A DNA stretch of 64,000 nt. It comes from Marinomonas aquimarina (GTDB taxonomy: Bacteria > Pseudomonadota > Gammaproteobacteria > Pseudomonadales > Marinomonadaceae). The stretch covers positions 62,001 through 126,000 of the forward strand of contig NZ_FLOC01000001.1 of assembly GCF_900089755.1 (NCBI RefSeq). Direction: 5' to 3'. Positions 36,858-45,916 of the stretch are shown here, piece by piece. Position numbers and translations under genes: made by a program. The notes below the pieces were generated by a model, which searched no databases, had not been told where the DNA came from, and saw only the letters and a program-made list of their open reading frames with translations. Numbering within the stretch: the first letter of the stretch is position 1; each line of letters opens with the position of its first letter.

Positions 36858-38801
36858 TTAAGCTCCTGTCTTGCGGCGGTAACGCTTGTCCCAAGCAGCC
36901 AATAAGCCACCGGCCATCATTAAAAGACCGCCCAACCAAATCCAACGTACAAAGGATTTGATGTAAATTCGAACTCCCCAAGCACCATCAGCCAATGGCT
37001 CACCGAGGGAAATGTATAAGTCACGGGTAAAACCGGGATCCAAAGCCGCTTCCGTCATCATTTGCTGACGCGCTTGATACAGACGTTTTTGCGGCAGCAT
37101 CTGGGTGATCACCTGACCATCTTGATAGACATTGATCACACCGGTATCCGCTGTGTAGTTAGGACCTTCGACATGACGCGTGCCTAAAAATTCAAACTCA
37201 TAGCCACCAACGTCTACGCGATCCCCAGGCGCCATACGGACAATGGTCTCGGTACTGTTCATGCTCACAAAAATCACACCGATCAGACTGACCGCGACAC
37301 CGATATGCGCCAACTGCATACCATAATAATGGCGTGGTAACTTACGTGCACGCTGCCACAGGGATTGGCGCGCCGCGAGCACTTTGTCCAACCAATCACG
37401 TAAGCACATCAACACTAACCAAAGCGCAATGGCAAAGCTAACCCACATGTACACGTCAAATTCATGGAAGGTAAACACCAAGGATGCTAAGACAATGGCT
37501 AACACGGCAGGCAACCAAGACAGGCGCCACAGCATAGCCCCTTTGGTGTTGTGCCACTTAGCCAGTGGGCCAATGCCCATAAACACGATCAACAATAACG
37601 CAATCGGACTGAACACCGCATTAAAGTACGGTGCGCCAACAGAGATTTTGCCGAGATTGAAGGCATCAAAAATCAGTGGATAAAGCGTGCCTAGTAGGAC
37701 CGTCAGGGTCAGAATGGTCAGCAAAATATTGTTAATCAAGAGCCAAGATTCACGCCCCGTTAGGCCAAAGCTTACCTGCGATTTCACCTGCGACGCGCGC
37801 AGGGCATACAGGAATAAGCTGCTGCCGATGATGATCACCAACAAGGCGAGGATAAACACACCACGGGTTGGATCAGAGGCAAACGCATGCACCGAGGTCA
37901 ACACTCCTGAACGCACGAGGAAAGTCCCCAAGAGGGATAAACTGAAGGTGAAAATCGCCAATAGTACCGTCCAGCTTTTAAACACCCCACGCTTTTCCGT
38001 GACCGCTAGAGAGTGGATCAAAGCGGTACCGGCCAGCCATGGCATCAGTGAGGCGTTCTCCACCGGATCCCAGAACCACCAGCCGCCCCAGCCTAACTCG
38101 TAGTACGCCCACCAGCTGCCTAAGGCAATGCCCAGCGTTAAAAACGCCCAAGAAACATTGGTCCAAGGACGCGCCCAGCGTGCCCAAGAGGCATTTAAGT
38201 TGCCGGTAATCAACGCAGCAATGGCAAAGGCAAAAGCCACCGAGAACCCCACATAGCCCATGTACAGCATCGGCGGGTGAATGATCAAACCAATGTCCTG
38301 TAGCAATGGGTTTAAATCCACCCCATCAACCGGTTGATCTGGCAGGATACGTAGGAACGGCGACGACGTGAATAAAATAAATGCCAAGAACCCAGTGGCG
38401 ACAATGCCTAACACACTGAGCACCACCGGCCCGGTACTATTAGGTAAAGTTTCGCTCTTAAACGCCAGTAACGCGGCCCATAGGGTTAAAATCGTGATCC
38501 ACAGTAACAAGGAGCCTTCATGGCCGCCCCATACCGCACTGATCTTGTACCAAATCGGCAACAAGCTGTTGGAATGTTGACTCACGTACAATACCGAGAA
38601 ATCATCTTGGGCAAAGGCAATGGCCAAGATAATAAAACTCGCGCAGGTTAACCCACTCATCAAATAGGTCAACGGCTTGGCCGTCGACAACAAAATCGCA
38701 TTGCGCTGTAAGTAGCCCATCATAGGCAACACCGCCAACGCCAAAGCGAACATCATCGCTAAGATCAAAACATAGTGCCCGATCTCGGGAAGCATAATCA
38801 T
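36858..38801 (-). CDS. ccmF: Heme lyase subunit CcmF
   Basis: Large inner-membrane protein that, with CcmH and CcmI, attaches heme to apocytochrome c. The 647-residue protein has about 14-15 hydrophobic segments and the Trp-rich heme-handling signature GWGGWWFWDPVENASLMPW near residue 228, with His-containing loops nearby (YKISAVWGGHEGSLLLW; ALIHSLAVTEKR). AAGGATTTGAC precedes the ATG at 38801. Length matches the family. Confidence 0.97.
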   Translation of the reverse strand: MIMLPEIGHYVLILAMMFALALAVLPMMGYLQRNAILLSTAKPLTYLMSGLTCASFIILAIAFAQDDFSVLYVSQHSNSLLPIWYKISAVWGGHEGSLLLWITILTLWAALLAFKSETLPNSTGPVVLSVLGIVATGFLAFILFTSSPFLRILPDQPVDGVDLNPLLQDIGLIIHPPMLYMGYVGFSVAFAFAIAALITGNLNASWARWARPWTNVSWAFLTLGIALGSWWAYYELGWGGWWFWDPVENASLMPWLAGTALIHSLAVTEKRGVFKSWTVLLAIFTFSLSLLGTFLVRSGVLTSVHAFASDPTRGVFILALLVIIIGSSLFLYALRASQVKSQVSFGLTGRESWLLINNILLTILTLTVLLGTLYPLIFDAFNLGKISVGAPYFNAVFSPIALLLIVFMGIGPLAKWHNTKGAMLWRLSWLPAVLAIVLASLVFTFHEFDVYMWVSFAIALWLVLMCLRDWLDKVLAARQSLWQRARKLPRHYYGMQLAHIGVAVSLIGVIFVSMNSTETIVRMAPGDRVDVGGYEFEFLGTRHVEGPNYTADTGVINVYQDGQVITQMLPQKRLYQARQQMMTEAALDPGFTRDLYISLGEPLADGAWGVRIYIKSFVRWIWLGGLLMMAGGLLAAWDKRYRRKTGA

Positions 38802-38810
38802 GTCAAATCC

Positions 38811-39242
38811 TTACTGAGCTTGCGCTTTTTCTAGGGCATCAGTGACTTCGGGAGGCATGTACTCTTCATCGTGCTTGGCCAACACTTCGCTGGCAATCAA
38901 CACGCCACGCTCGTCCAATTTGCCTTGTGCCACAATGCCTTGCCCTTCACGGAACAGGTCTGGCAGGATGCCTGTGTATTCGATACGCACTGAGTGCTGG
39001 TAATCGGTCACACTAAATGCCACATCCAAACTATCGGAAGCTCGTTCGACACTGTTATCAACGACCATGCCACCAGCGCGAATGGTGACATTCTGAGGGG
39101 CTTCCCCTTGAGCAATTTGTGTCGGTGAGTAAAACAAGTTGATGTTTTGCGACAAGGCATACATGACTAGGCCAATGGCAGCCGCCAAGACTACTAAGAT
39201 CACTGCAATCGTGATCATGCGTTTTTTACGAACTGGATGCAT
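38811..39242 (-). CDS. ccmE: Heme chaperone CcmE
   Basis: Periplasmic heme carrier; heme is bound covalently to the conserved His in [13 protein letters not shown] near residue 122, with a Tyr ligand nearby. The 143-residue protein has a basic N terminus, one anchor helix ([20 protein letters not shown]) and the OB-fold domain ([29 protein letters not shown]). It lies directly after ccmD with no gap. Confidence 0.97.
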   Translation of the reverse strand: MHPVRKKRMITIAVILVVLAAAIGLVMYALSQNINLFYSPTQIAQGEAPQNVTIRAGGMVVDNSVERASDSLDVAFSVTDYQHSVRIEYTGILPDLFREGQGIVAQGKLDERGVLIASEVLAKHDEEYMPPEVTDALEKAQAQ

Positions 39243-39419
39243 TTAACGGCTCTGCTCCCTTTGATAGCGTTTCTTCAATTGCTTGCGCAGTTGTGCGTTA
39301 CTACGACAGGTGGAAAAAAACAGTCCAACCAAGGCCAGCACACTGATGCCATAGGTCGACCAAACATAAACACCGTGGGTGCCCATGCGAAAGAATTCAG
39401 ACAGCGATTCAAACGCCAT
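39243..39419 (-). CDS. ccmD: Small heme exporter protein CcmD
   Basis: A 58-residue protein that helps release holo-CcmE from the CcmABC complex. One transmembrane helix (GVYVWSTYGISVLALVGLFF) is preceded by a short segment beginning MAFESLSEFFRMG and followed by a Lys/Arg-rich tail (RKQLKKRYQREQSR), the usual CcmD form. Its start overlaps the ccmC end by 11 bases, and its TAA adjoins the ccmE start, so it fills the otherwise unexplained space exactly. Confidence 0.93.
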   Translation of the reverse strand: MAFESLSEFFRMGTHGVYVWSTYGISVLALVGLFFSTCRSNAQLRKQLKKRYQREQSR

Positions 39420-40155
39420 GCTCTAACACCTCTTTTTTAACCCAATTCGCCTTACGCTCACGTTTTAATACTTCATTTTGCATGCGCCACATGGCAATGC
39501 CGGCCGCGAACAAATACAGACCGACTGCGGAAAACAGCAGTGGTAGCCACATTTCCATGGGCATGGACGGTTTTTCAGTCAATTTGAAGGTGGCCGGCTG
39601 ATGCAGTGTGTTCCACCATTCCACCGAGTACTTAATGATTGGCAAGTTGATCACCCCCACCAAGCTCACCACCGCCACAGCTTTATCAGCAAACACCTGA
39701 TCATCTAGGGCATTTTGAATCGCAATCACGCCCATATACAGTAAAAACAGCACCAACACAGACGTTAAGCGCGCATCCCAAACCCACCAAGTGCCCCAGG
39801 TTGGCTTGCCCCAAATCGCACCGGACAATAATGCGATCAGTGCCATCACCGCGCCCACCGGGGCCACAGACTTAATAAACACAGGCGCCAGTTTCATCTG
39901 CCAGACTAGCGCAACAAAACCCGCGATGCCCATGCCTAGGTAACAGCTTTGCGCCAACACAGCAACTGGCACATGGATATAAATAATGCGAAAGCTGTTG
40001 CCCTGCTGATAATCAGCCGGAGCGAAGCCAAGCCCCCAAGCCACACCTAATAGCAATAGAGCTAAACCAAGGTAAACACAACGCCCGCCCCAGTTTGCCG
40101 CCCATTGGTAGAACCATTTAGGGGAGCCAAGCTTATGAAACCATGTCCAATTCAT
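39409..40155 (-). CDS. ccmC: Heme export protein CcmC
   Basis: Inner-membrane protein that loads heme onto CcmE. The 248-residue protein has six hydrophobic segments, the Trp-rich signature WGTWWVWDARLTS near residue 126, and the two heme-ligand His residues in IYIHVPVA near 60 and WNTLHQPA near 186. It starts directly at the end of ccmB (one-base overlap). Confidence 0.97.
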   Translation of the reverse strand: MNWTWFHKLGSPKWFYQWAANWGGRCVYLGLALLLLGVAWGLGFAPADYQQGNSFRIIYIHVPVAVLAQSCYLGMGIAGFVALVWQMKLAPVFIKSVAPVGAVMALIALLSGAIWGKPTWGTWWVWDARLTSVLVLFLLYMGVIAIQNALDDQVFADKAVAVVSLVGVINLPIIKYSVEWWNTLHQPATFKLTEKPSMPMEMWLPLLFSAVGLYLFAAGIAMWRMQNEVLKRERKANWVKKEVLEHGV

Positions 40156-40817
40156 TAATTTACACTCGCTTTAATTGAAACCGCTGCCATCACCGGAGAC
40201 AGCGCTAGCGCCACCAGAGAGATGGCCGTCAGAATGGCTAGCTGGCCAGAATAGGCCATGTCTAGCTGCGCAGCGCGCACCGCTCCGGTGGCAAAAATAA
40301 TCACAGGAATATACAGCGGCAATATTAACAACAACATTAACACCGCTCCACGGCGCAAAGAGACAGTCAAGGCCGCGCCGATCGAACCAATAAAAAATAA
40401 CGCTGGCGTCCCCAATAAGATGGATAACATCACCACCCCTAAGACGGACATAGGCAAGAACAACATTTGTGCCAGAACCGGCAGCACGATCAACAAGGGC
40501 GCCACCACCACCAACCACTGTGCCAGCACTTTTAAAAACACCAGCAGGGTGACCGACAAACCACTGGTTAACCATTGCTCTAGGGAGCCATCGTTGTAGT
40601 CTTCTTTGTACATACCTTCGACTGCCATCAACACAGATAGAGCCGTGGCACACCAAATAATACCGCCCGCTGCTGGGGCTAAAAACTCCGCACTGGGATC
40701 GACCCCTAATGGAAACAGCGTAATGACCATGACAAAAAACAGCAGCGCATTGAGCGTGTCTTGTTTACGCCGTAACAGGGAAAGCCACTCGGCTTTAAAA
40801 TAGGATCGATAATTCAT
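40155..40817 (-). CDS. ccmB: Heme exporter membrane protein CcmB
   Basis: Permease subunit of the ABC transporter CcmAB, which drives release of holo-CcmE from CcmC. The 220-residue protein has six hydrophobic segments and starts MNYRSYFKAEWLSLLRRKQDTLNALLFF in the usual way, with GVDPSAEFLAP near residue 38 and YKEDYNDGSLEQWLTSGL near 72, the conserved cytoplasmic coupling segment. It overlaps ccmA by four bases (ATGA). Confidence 0.96.
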   Translation of the reverse strand: MNYRSYFKAEWLSLLRRKQDTLNALLFFVMVITLFPLGVDPSAEFLAPAAGGIIWCATALSVLMAVEGMYKEDYNDGSLEQWLTSGLSVTLLVFLKVLAQWLVVVAPLLIVLPVLAQMLFLPMSVLGVVMLSILLGTPALFFIGSIGAALTVSLRRGAVLMLLLILPLYIPVIIFATGAVRAAQLDMAYSGQLAILTAISLVALALSPVMAAVSIKASVN

Positions 40818-41428
40818 GCCGCGAGCTCAATCACCTTGGGAGATAAGTGCAACAACGGCTGATGGGTCGTGATCACAATCGCCCCACCCAACGCTAGGTG
40901 CTCTGACATGCGTTGCTCCAATGCCGCGACCCCTTTCACATCTAAAGCCGTAAAGGGTTCGTCCAAAAACCACAAGGCTTTATCCGTTAACCACAAACGC
41001 GCTAAGGCAATGCGACGTTTCTGCCCTGCCGACAACTGTGCCGCAGGCGTATCGGCAAACGCACCTAACTGCACTTGTGACAGGGCATGCTCTAACGCCT
41101 CTTCACTGGCATCAGGGCAATAAAGCTGTAAGTTTTCTAATGCGCTAAACACGCTTTTGATGCCCGGCGTATGGCCTAGATAGAGCTGACTTTGCAACAG
41201 CATATCGCGATGTTGCGTCACGTCTTCACCGTTAAATTCGAGGGAGCCGTCTTCTAAACGCACCCATCCTAGGATCGCCTTCATTAATGAGCTCTTCCCA
41301 GCACCGTTCTCTCCAGCGATGCGCACCAGCTCACCACTAGTGACCGAAAACGTAAGGTTGCAACATAAATCTCGCTCACCGCGTTCGATGCAAAGATCTT
41401 TAAGCTGTAAGTTGACTGTTTTTTGCAA
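40814..41428 (-). CDS. ccmA: Cytochrome c biogenesis ATP-binding protein CcmA
   Basis: ATPase subunit of the CcmAB transporter. The 204-residue protein has Walker A GENGAGKSSLM near residue 40, the signature LSAGQKRRIALARL near 130 (A in place of the usual G, normal for CcmA), and Walker B LWFLDEPFTALD. It is the first gene of the operon ccmABCDEFGHI; the promoter must lie in the region shared with the divergent fliK-like gene (41429-41533). Confidence 0.96.
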   Translation of the reverse strand: MQKTVNLQLKDLCIERGERDLCCNLTFSVTSGELVRIAGENGAGKSSLMKAILGWVRLEDGSLEFNGEDVTQHRDMLLQSQLYLGHTPGIKSVFSALENLQLYCPDASEEALEHALSQVQLGAFADTPAAQLSAGQKRRIALARLWLTDKALWFLDEPFTALDVKGVAALEQRMSEHLALGGAIVITTHQPLLHLSPKVIELAA

Positions 41429-41533
41429 AAGAATTACCCATATTGGCCGTTAATAGAGATAGAGCACGACTCTAAATTGGCGCCTATTATAAAATATATT
41501 TCTAGCTTTTCAGAAAGAAAGGGTGGTGAAAGC

Positions 41534-43357
41534 ATGATCACGGACATAAATTCGCTTGTTTCTGGGCAAGAAAGAACCTCGACTTCGTCAACGTCGTCGA
41601 CCGCGAACCTTGGCGCCCTGGCCAAACTGAGCAGCGAATTAAAGTTGATCGATGGTTTACACCCTATTCAAATTACCTCGGTGAAAAACACACAGTCCAG
41701 CAACGGCCAGCAACAGCTGATTGGCGTGACCCGCAGCGATCAACAGCAATACACCTTAGTAAACCACAAGCCCAGCAGTCACTTGCAAGCAGGTGACAAA
41801 GGCACCTTAAATGTGGCTGGCAATCAAGTGACTCTCACCGTTGCCAATCAGCGCCCAACACAGGCGCCGACCAGCTCCATGCAAACGTCTTCGCCAGCGA
41901 CAGCCACAAGTCCTGGGACAACGGCCAATTCGAACACAGCACAGCCCTCGAGTTCCGTCAGTACCGGCAACACAACCAATAATTTGACCAATGTCATACA
42001 AAACCGCACCACTGGCGCCAGCTATACGCCCTCCCAAGTGACCACACAACAGGCACAAACCATTGCTCAAGTGGCTATTGCCAGCCGCCCGATTGTGCTG
42101 ACTGTGATCAGCAGTCAAGCCGCAACGAGCCAAGCAGCATACAACACTGTCTCACAGGCACCAGCAAAAGCAACAACCAATGCTGCCCCGATAAGCGCGC
42201 CTCATTCAGCAACTCCGAATACTCAAGCCGCATCAGGGACGACAAGCACTGCGTCAGCCAACCCTAGCAACACCGCCCATGTGACTTCCACTGCTACCCA
42301 GACACACACGAATCAAGTAACAGCGCAAAACGTGGCGCAAGCTAACACTCGTCCTAGCCCACAGCCAGCAGCAACCTTTAGCGCGGTAGTAAGCGATGGT
42401 AACGAGCAATTTACGCTGAACACGCAACACCCTTTACAGGCCGGTGAGAAGCTTACAGTCATAGTGGATAAACAAGGACAAATGCAGCTGTACCCTGTTG
42501 AGCGCAACTCCACCACAGCCACGACATTGACAGAAGGTTTAAAGCAGACCTTGCCTAAACAAATTACTCCACAAGAGTTTGTAGGAATGATCCGCCAGTT
42601 AAACACCCTGGTCCAACAGGGAGCTACACTGCCGGAAAAGGTCGCTACAGCACTGGAGCAATTGGTTAAACAGCTGCCAAGTCTCCAGAACTTGACCCAA
42701 TCCAGTGACAGCATCAAACAAGCCATTCAAAACTCTGGCCTATTTAGCGAACACAATCTGGCCAATAAAACCAATCTGGTGTCTGACTTGAAACTCAATT
42801 TATCCCGTTTAGAGGGCGCTAACCTCGAGTCAAGTAAGCAGGCTAGTGTAACAGGTGTGCAGGCCACAAATTCACAACAAGCCATGAATTTAGTGGCTGG
42901 CGCCATCGAACGTATCACCACCAACCAAGTACGCCACTTAATTGAAAATGCACAACAGGATGGCTCCATCTTGCCATTGAGCATAGAGATCCCGATTAAA
43001 GATGGCCAAAGCACGTCCGTGGTCAATTTGAAAATTGATAAAGACGCCTCTGATAAGGAGGCGGATGTAGAGCCTCATAAGCGACGTTGGTTGGTGCAGC
43101 TCAAATTTGACTTCGAAGAGACGGGACGCTTTGAAGCCCGCGCCAGTGTGCAAGATAAAAAGGTAGGGGTTCTGTTTGCAGTGGAAGATCCCAACACAGA
43201 GCAGATGATTCGCCAGCGCCTTGATGAGCTCCGCACTAGTCTAAGAAACAAGCAGGTTGAGATCGAAACCCTAGACTGCTTTCGCGCCAAACTGGACGAG
43301 CAACCTAAGGCGTACCAAGAACCCAGTCAGCGCCGCTTAATTGATGTGAGAACCTAA
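41534..43357 (+). CDS. FliK-like flagellar hook-length control family protein
   Basis: A 607-residue protein with a long Thr/Ser/Ala/Gln-rich, low-complexity central region (about 100-290) and a globular C-terminal domain (about 480-590) with PLSIEIPIKDGQS, RRWLVQLKFDFEETGRFEARASV and MIRQRLDELRTSLRN, which matches the C-terminal domain of FliK/hook-length control proteins. The true FliK is at the other end of the window. GGTGG lies before the ATG at 41534. Its stop codon directly precedes the FlhB-C-like gene, so the two are coupled. A role in export-substrate switching is inferred. Confidence 0.8.
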   Translation: MITDINSLVSGQERTSTSSTSSTANLGALAKLSSELKLIDGLHPIQITSVKNTQSSNGQQQLIGVTRSDQQQYTLVNHKPSSHLQAGDKGTLNVAGNQVTLTVANQRPTQAPTSSMQTSSPATATSPGTTANSNTAQPSSSVSTGNTTNNLTNVIQNRTTGASYTPSQVTTQQAQTIAQVAIASRPIVLTVISSQAATSQAAYNTVSQAPAKATTNAAPISAPHSATPNTQAASGTTSTASANPSNTAHVTSTATQTHTNQVTAQNVAQANTRPSPQPAATFSAVVSDGNEQFTLNTQHPLQAGEKLTVIVDKQGQMQLYPVERNSTTATTLTEGLKQTLPKQITPQEFVGMIRQLNTLVQQGATLPEKVATALEQLVKQLPSLQNLTQSSDSIKQAIQNSGLFSEHNLANKTNLVSDLKLNLSRLEGANLESSKQASVTGVQATNSQQAMNLVAGAIERITTNQVRHLIENAQQDGSILPLSIEIPIKDGQSTSVVNLKIDKDASDKEADVEPHKRRWLVQLKFDFEETGRFEARASVQDKKVGVLFAVEDPNTEQMIRQRLDELRTSLRNKQVEIETLDCFRAKLDEQPKAYQEPSQRRLIDVRT

Positions 43358-43639
43358 ATGAATCAAACGCCTCATCCTAAAAAGGCCGTTGCCTTAAAGT
43401 ACGATTTTCAAAGCGCGCCAACCGTGACGGCAAAAGGCACCGGCTATTTAGCCGAGCAAATCATGCGCGTTGCAGAAGAGAACGATGTGTTATTACACAA
43501 AAGCCCTGAGCTGGTGGAGGTCCTTTCGACACTGGAGCTGGGAGATGAAATCCCCGAAACCTTGTATCTGGCGGTAGCAGAAATCATCGCCTTCTCACAC
43601 TCGCTCAAAGGCACATCGGATTTCTACAATAAAGGCTAA
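43358..43639 (+). CDS. Stand-alone FlhB C-terminal-domain protein (FhlB type)
   Basis: A 93-residue protein equal to the cytoplasmic C-terminal part of FlhB after its autocleavage site. HPKKAVALKYD aligns with NPTHYSVALQYD of FlhB at 57374; then AKGTGYLAEQIM and the SPELVEVLSTLELGDEIPETLYLAVAEII segment follow FlhB almost in step. The Asn-Pro-Thr-His cleavage motif itself is absent and there is no membrane part. Such FlhB-like fragments occur in other bacteria and can substitute for the FlhB C-fragment. The ATG follows the preceding stop immediately. Confidence 0.9.
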   Translation: MNQTPHPKKAVALKYDFQSAPTVTAKGTGYLAEQIMRVAEENDVLLHKSPELVEVLSTLELGDEIPETLYLAVAEIIAFSHSLKGTSDFYNKG

Positions 43640-43651
43640 CCCAGCCCTTTA

Positions 43652-44062
43652 TCAATGGGATTGGTTAGAGTTACGGCGAGATTCTTTTTTCAACAAACTG
43701 ATCAGTTCGGCTTCCGCACGAATTAGGCCACATTTGGACACTAGGTCGTCTACAGAGGCGCCCATTTCCAGCAGTTCCATGGCACGGTTATAAGAGACAC
43801 TGCTGCCTTCTTTGGAGATCAGTTCTGACTGACGTTCCACCGCCATATTCAAACGCTTTTCAATGGCTACTAGACGGCGCCCCATGCCAATCGAACCAGA
43901 CGCCAGCACTTGCACCTGTTTTTTTTGTGCTAGGCCGGCGTCGTGAACGGAACGTTCAAATTTTTTCAGTTTCCTTGAAAGACGAAACGCCCACACTGCC
44001 AGTGCTAACAACAATACAAATTGCAGCACCAACAATAAGTTAAAAATCCACTGAGATTCCAT
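43652..44062 (-). CDS. DUF2802 membrane-anchored protein
   Basis: A 136-residue protein with an N-terminal transmembrane helix (residues 5-26, WIFNLLLVLQFVLLLALAVWAF), a coiled-coil-like middle, and a C-terminal helix-turn-helix-like segment (YNRAMELLEMGASVDDLVSKCGLIRAEAELISLL). This domain lies after cheW in polar-flagellate chemotaxis clusters of Vibrio and Pseudomonas, but its role is not known. GGAAGG precedes the ATG. It is the last gene of the minus-strand operon. Confidence 0.88.
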   Translation of the reverse strand: MESQWIFNLLLVLQFVLLLALAVWAFRLSRKLKKFERSVHDAGLAQKKQVQVLASGSIGMGRRLVAIEKRLNMAVERQSELISKEGSSVSYNRAMELLEMGASVDDLVSKCGLIRAEAELISLLKKESRRNSNQSH

Positions 44063-44089
44063 TAATCGCCTTCCAAAAGGGGGTCTAGT

Positions 44090-44584
44090 CTACATGGAAG
44101 CGATTTCGCTCCACTCATCTTCAGAAAGCATTTTATCTAAATCTACCAAAATCAACAAAGTATCATTTTTATGACAGACACCTTGAATAAATTTAGACGA
44201 TTCATCATTGCCCACACTTGGCGATACCTCAATCTCAGATTGGCGTAAGTACACCACTTCAGAGACAGCATCGACCAGGATACCGATCACATGACCTTCC
44301 ACTTCGAGGATCATAATACGCGTGGCATCCGTGATCTCACCTGACATCAAACCAAAACGTTGGCAGGTGTCGATTACTGTGACCACGTTACCACGTAAAT
44401 GGATAATGCCTAGCACAAAAGCCGGCGCGCCTGGCACTGGGGCAATCTCGGAATAACGTAGCACTTCTTTGACTTGCATAACGTTCACGCCATAAATCTC
44501 TTGATCCAGGCGGAAAGTTACCCATTGCAGCATAGGATCATCGTTTTCTTTGACTTCTTTTTTTAAAGCGATACTTGTCGACAT
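44090..44584 (-). CDS. cheW: Chemotaxis coupling protein CheW
   Basis: A 164-residue SH3-like adaptor linking receptors to CheA in the polar array. Motifs include WVTFRLDQEIYGVNVMQVKEV, GAPAFVLGIIHLRGNVVTVID near residue 53, and a final LLILVDLDKML. The ATG at 44584 with GAGGTCGTG upstream is preferred over GTG one codon earlier. It lies between parP and the DUF2802 gene as in other polar-flagellate clusters. Confidence 0.97.
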   Translation of the reverse strand: MSTSIALKKEVKENDDPMLQWVTFRLDQEIYGVNVMQVKEVLRYSEIAPVPGAPAFVLGIIHLRGNVVTVIDTCQRFGLMSGEITDATRIMILEVEGHVIGILVDAVSEVVYLRQSEIEVSPSVGNDESSKFIQGVCHKNDTLLILVDLDKMLSEDEWSEIASM

Positions 44585-44600
44585 CACGACCTCTACAAGC

Positions 44601-45914
44601 TTAATCTTTTAAATGTTTACGAAAACCGTTTACAGGATCTTCCAGCAACTCGATGAATCCCTGTACATCTAATATAGCGCACATATGCTCGATTACCGTA
44701 CCCGCCAACCAAGGGCGTCGGCTTCGGTCTGAGCGCCATTTTACTTGTGATGGCTCGAGAGAAATCGCTTCCGCAACCTTTTCACAGGCCAGTCCCCAGT
44801 CAGTTCGATCCAACTGGATCACAAATTTAAAGTTATCTTTTAAGTCACCGTCGTAGTGGTTCGGCATCACCCAACGTGCGGTATCCACCGTACGGATATT
44901 GTGCTCCCCCACATTGGCCATGCCCATAAACCACTTGGGCTGACCAAAAATCTCTGTGAGCTTATCATCATTAGACTGGTAAATACCGCCTAGCTCCACT
45001 AAGGGCACAGCCATCTTCAAACCACCGACGTAAAACAGTAAACACTCAAAGCGACTTTTTGCCCACGGCAACGGCTCGGTTTTGGCAACGTATTTAGACG
45101 GCTCAGGCACACTGCTAGATTCTATTTCAGCAATGTCTGTTTGCTCCGCTTCCGGCTCATTCTCAGGCTCTGGCTCGACCGCCTCCAGTTCAGTAACCGG
45201 ATCACTGTCTGCCGACACTTCAGAGTCAACGACAGGCTCAGGTTCTGATGCCATTTCAGCTTCGAGCATGGCCGCTTCTTGAGCTGCCACCTCGGCAAAA
45301 GCTTGCTCTAAATCCAGCGTCGGATCATCGTCTTCAGGTTGCTCGTTGGCACTGTCCGCTATGACTTCTGGTTCTGGCTCAGCCGTCTCATCTGCGGCCA
45401 AGTCCGCATCATAATCTTCAACGGCCTCATTTGCGATTGCAGCTAAATTGGCTTCGATGTCCCAAGTGGGAATGTCATCAGCTTGCGTCGCTGGACTGTA
45501 CTCGGCCTGCAACGTTTGAATCGCCGTCTCGAACTCCGCAAACGAGGCATCCAACGCTGCATAATCCATTTCCGCCGCTGAACTGGCTTGTGTTTCCGAG
45601 ACGTCAATCTGCGCATCAAACGCGCTATCAAATTCAGCCTCATGCAGTATCTCGGAATCGGCTTCAGCGGCCTCTTCTTCTAGAGTGTCTGCTGGCTCAA
45701 GTGGCGCGCTGTCGAGGGAGCTGTCCTGCTCCAGCACAGATTCAGCGCTGACATCAGCCATTGCTTGTTCAGCCGTTGCGTCTGCGTCCGCTGTGGGCTC
45801 TTCTGGCTCTTCGGGCACAAAGTTTGTTTCTTGCAGTAGCTCATTCAGATAACTCTGCAGAGCTTGTTGCGGACCATTAAGCGCTTGGTCTTTGGTTTTG
45901 GTATCTTTCATCAT
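44601..45914 (-). CDS. parP: ParP-like protein: acidic N-terminal region plus CheW-like domain
   Basis: A 437-residue protein. Residues 1-285 are extremely acidic, dominated by Asp, Glu, Ala and Pro (ADADATAEQAMADVSAES, EPEPENEPEAEQTDIAEIE); residues 288-435 are a CheW-like domain (FECLLFYVGGLKMAVPLVEL, FMGMANVGEHNIRTVDTA, WRSDRSRRPWLAGTVIEHM). This architecture and the neighbour parC identify ParP, which in Vibrio binds CheA and ParC and helps keep chemotaxis arrays at the pole. The known ParP N terminus is Pro-rich; here it is acidic and long. It starts directly after parC. Confidence 0.82.
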   Translation of the reverse strand: MMKDTKTKDQALNGPQQALQSYLNELLQETNFVPEEPEEPTADADATAEQAMADVSAESVLEQDSSLDSAPLEPADTLEEEAAEADSEILHEAEFDSAFDAQIDVSETQASSAAEMDYAALDASFAEFETAIQTLQAEYSPATQADDIPTWDIEANLAAIANEAVEDYDADLAADETAEPEPEVIADSANEQPEDDDPTLDLEQAFAEVAAQEAAMLEAEMASEPEPVVDSEVSADSDPVTELEAVEPEPENEPEAEQTDIAEIESSSVPEPSKYVAKTEPLPWAKSRFECLLFYVGGLKMAVPLVELGGIYQSNDDKLTEIFGQPKWFMGMANVGEHNIRTVDTARWVMPNHYDGDLKDNFKFVIQLDRTDWGLACEKVAEAISLEPSQVKWRSDRSRRPWLAGTVIEHMCAILDVQGFIELLEDPVNGFRKHLKD

Positions 45915-45916
45915 TT

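Noticed and set aside
41534-43357. FliK-like gene considered as the true fliK
   Set aside because: The gene at 62764-64000 has the canonical place upstream of fliL and the LDPPELGSLTVKI signature, so the 41534 copy is the paralogue.
45082-45751. Plus-strand open frames opposite parP
   Set aside because: Shadows of the acidic low-complexity part of parP; no domain or start signal.
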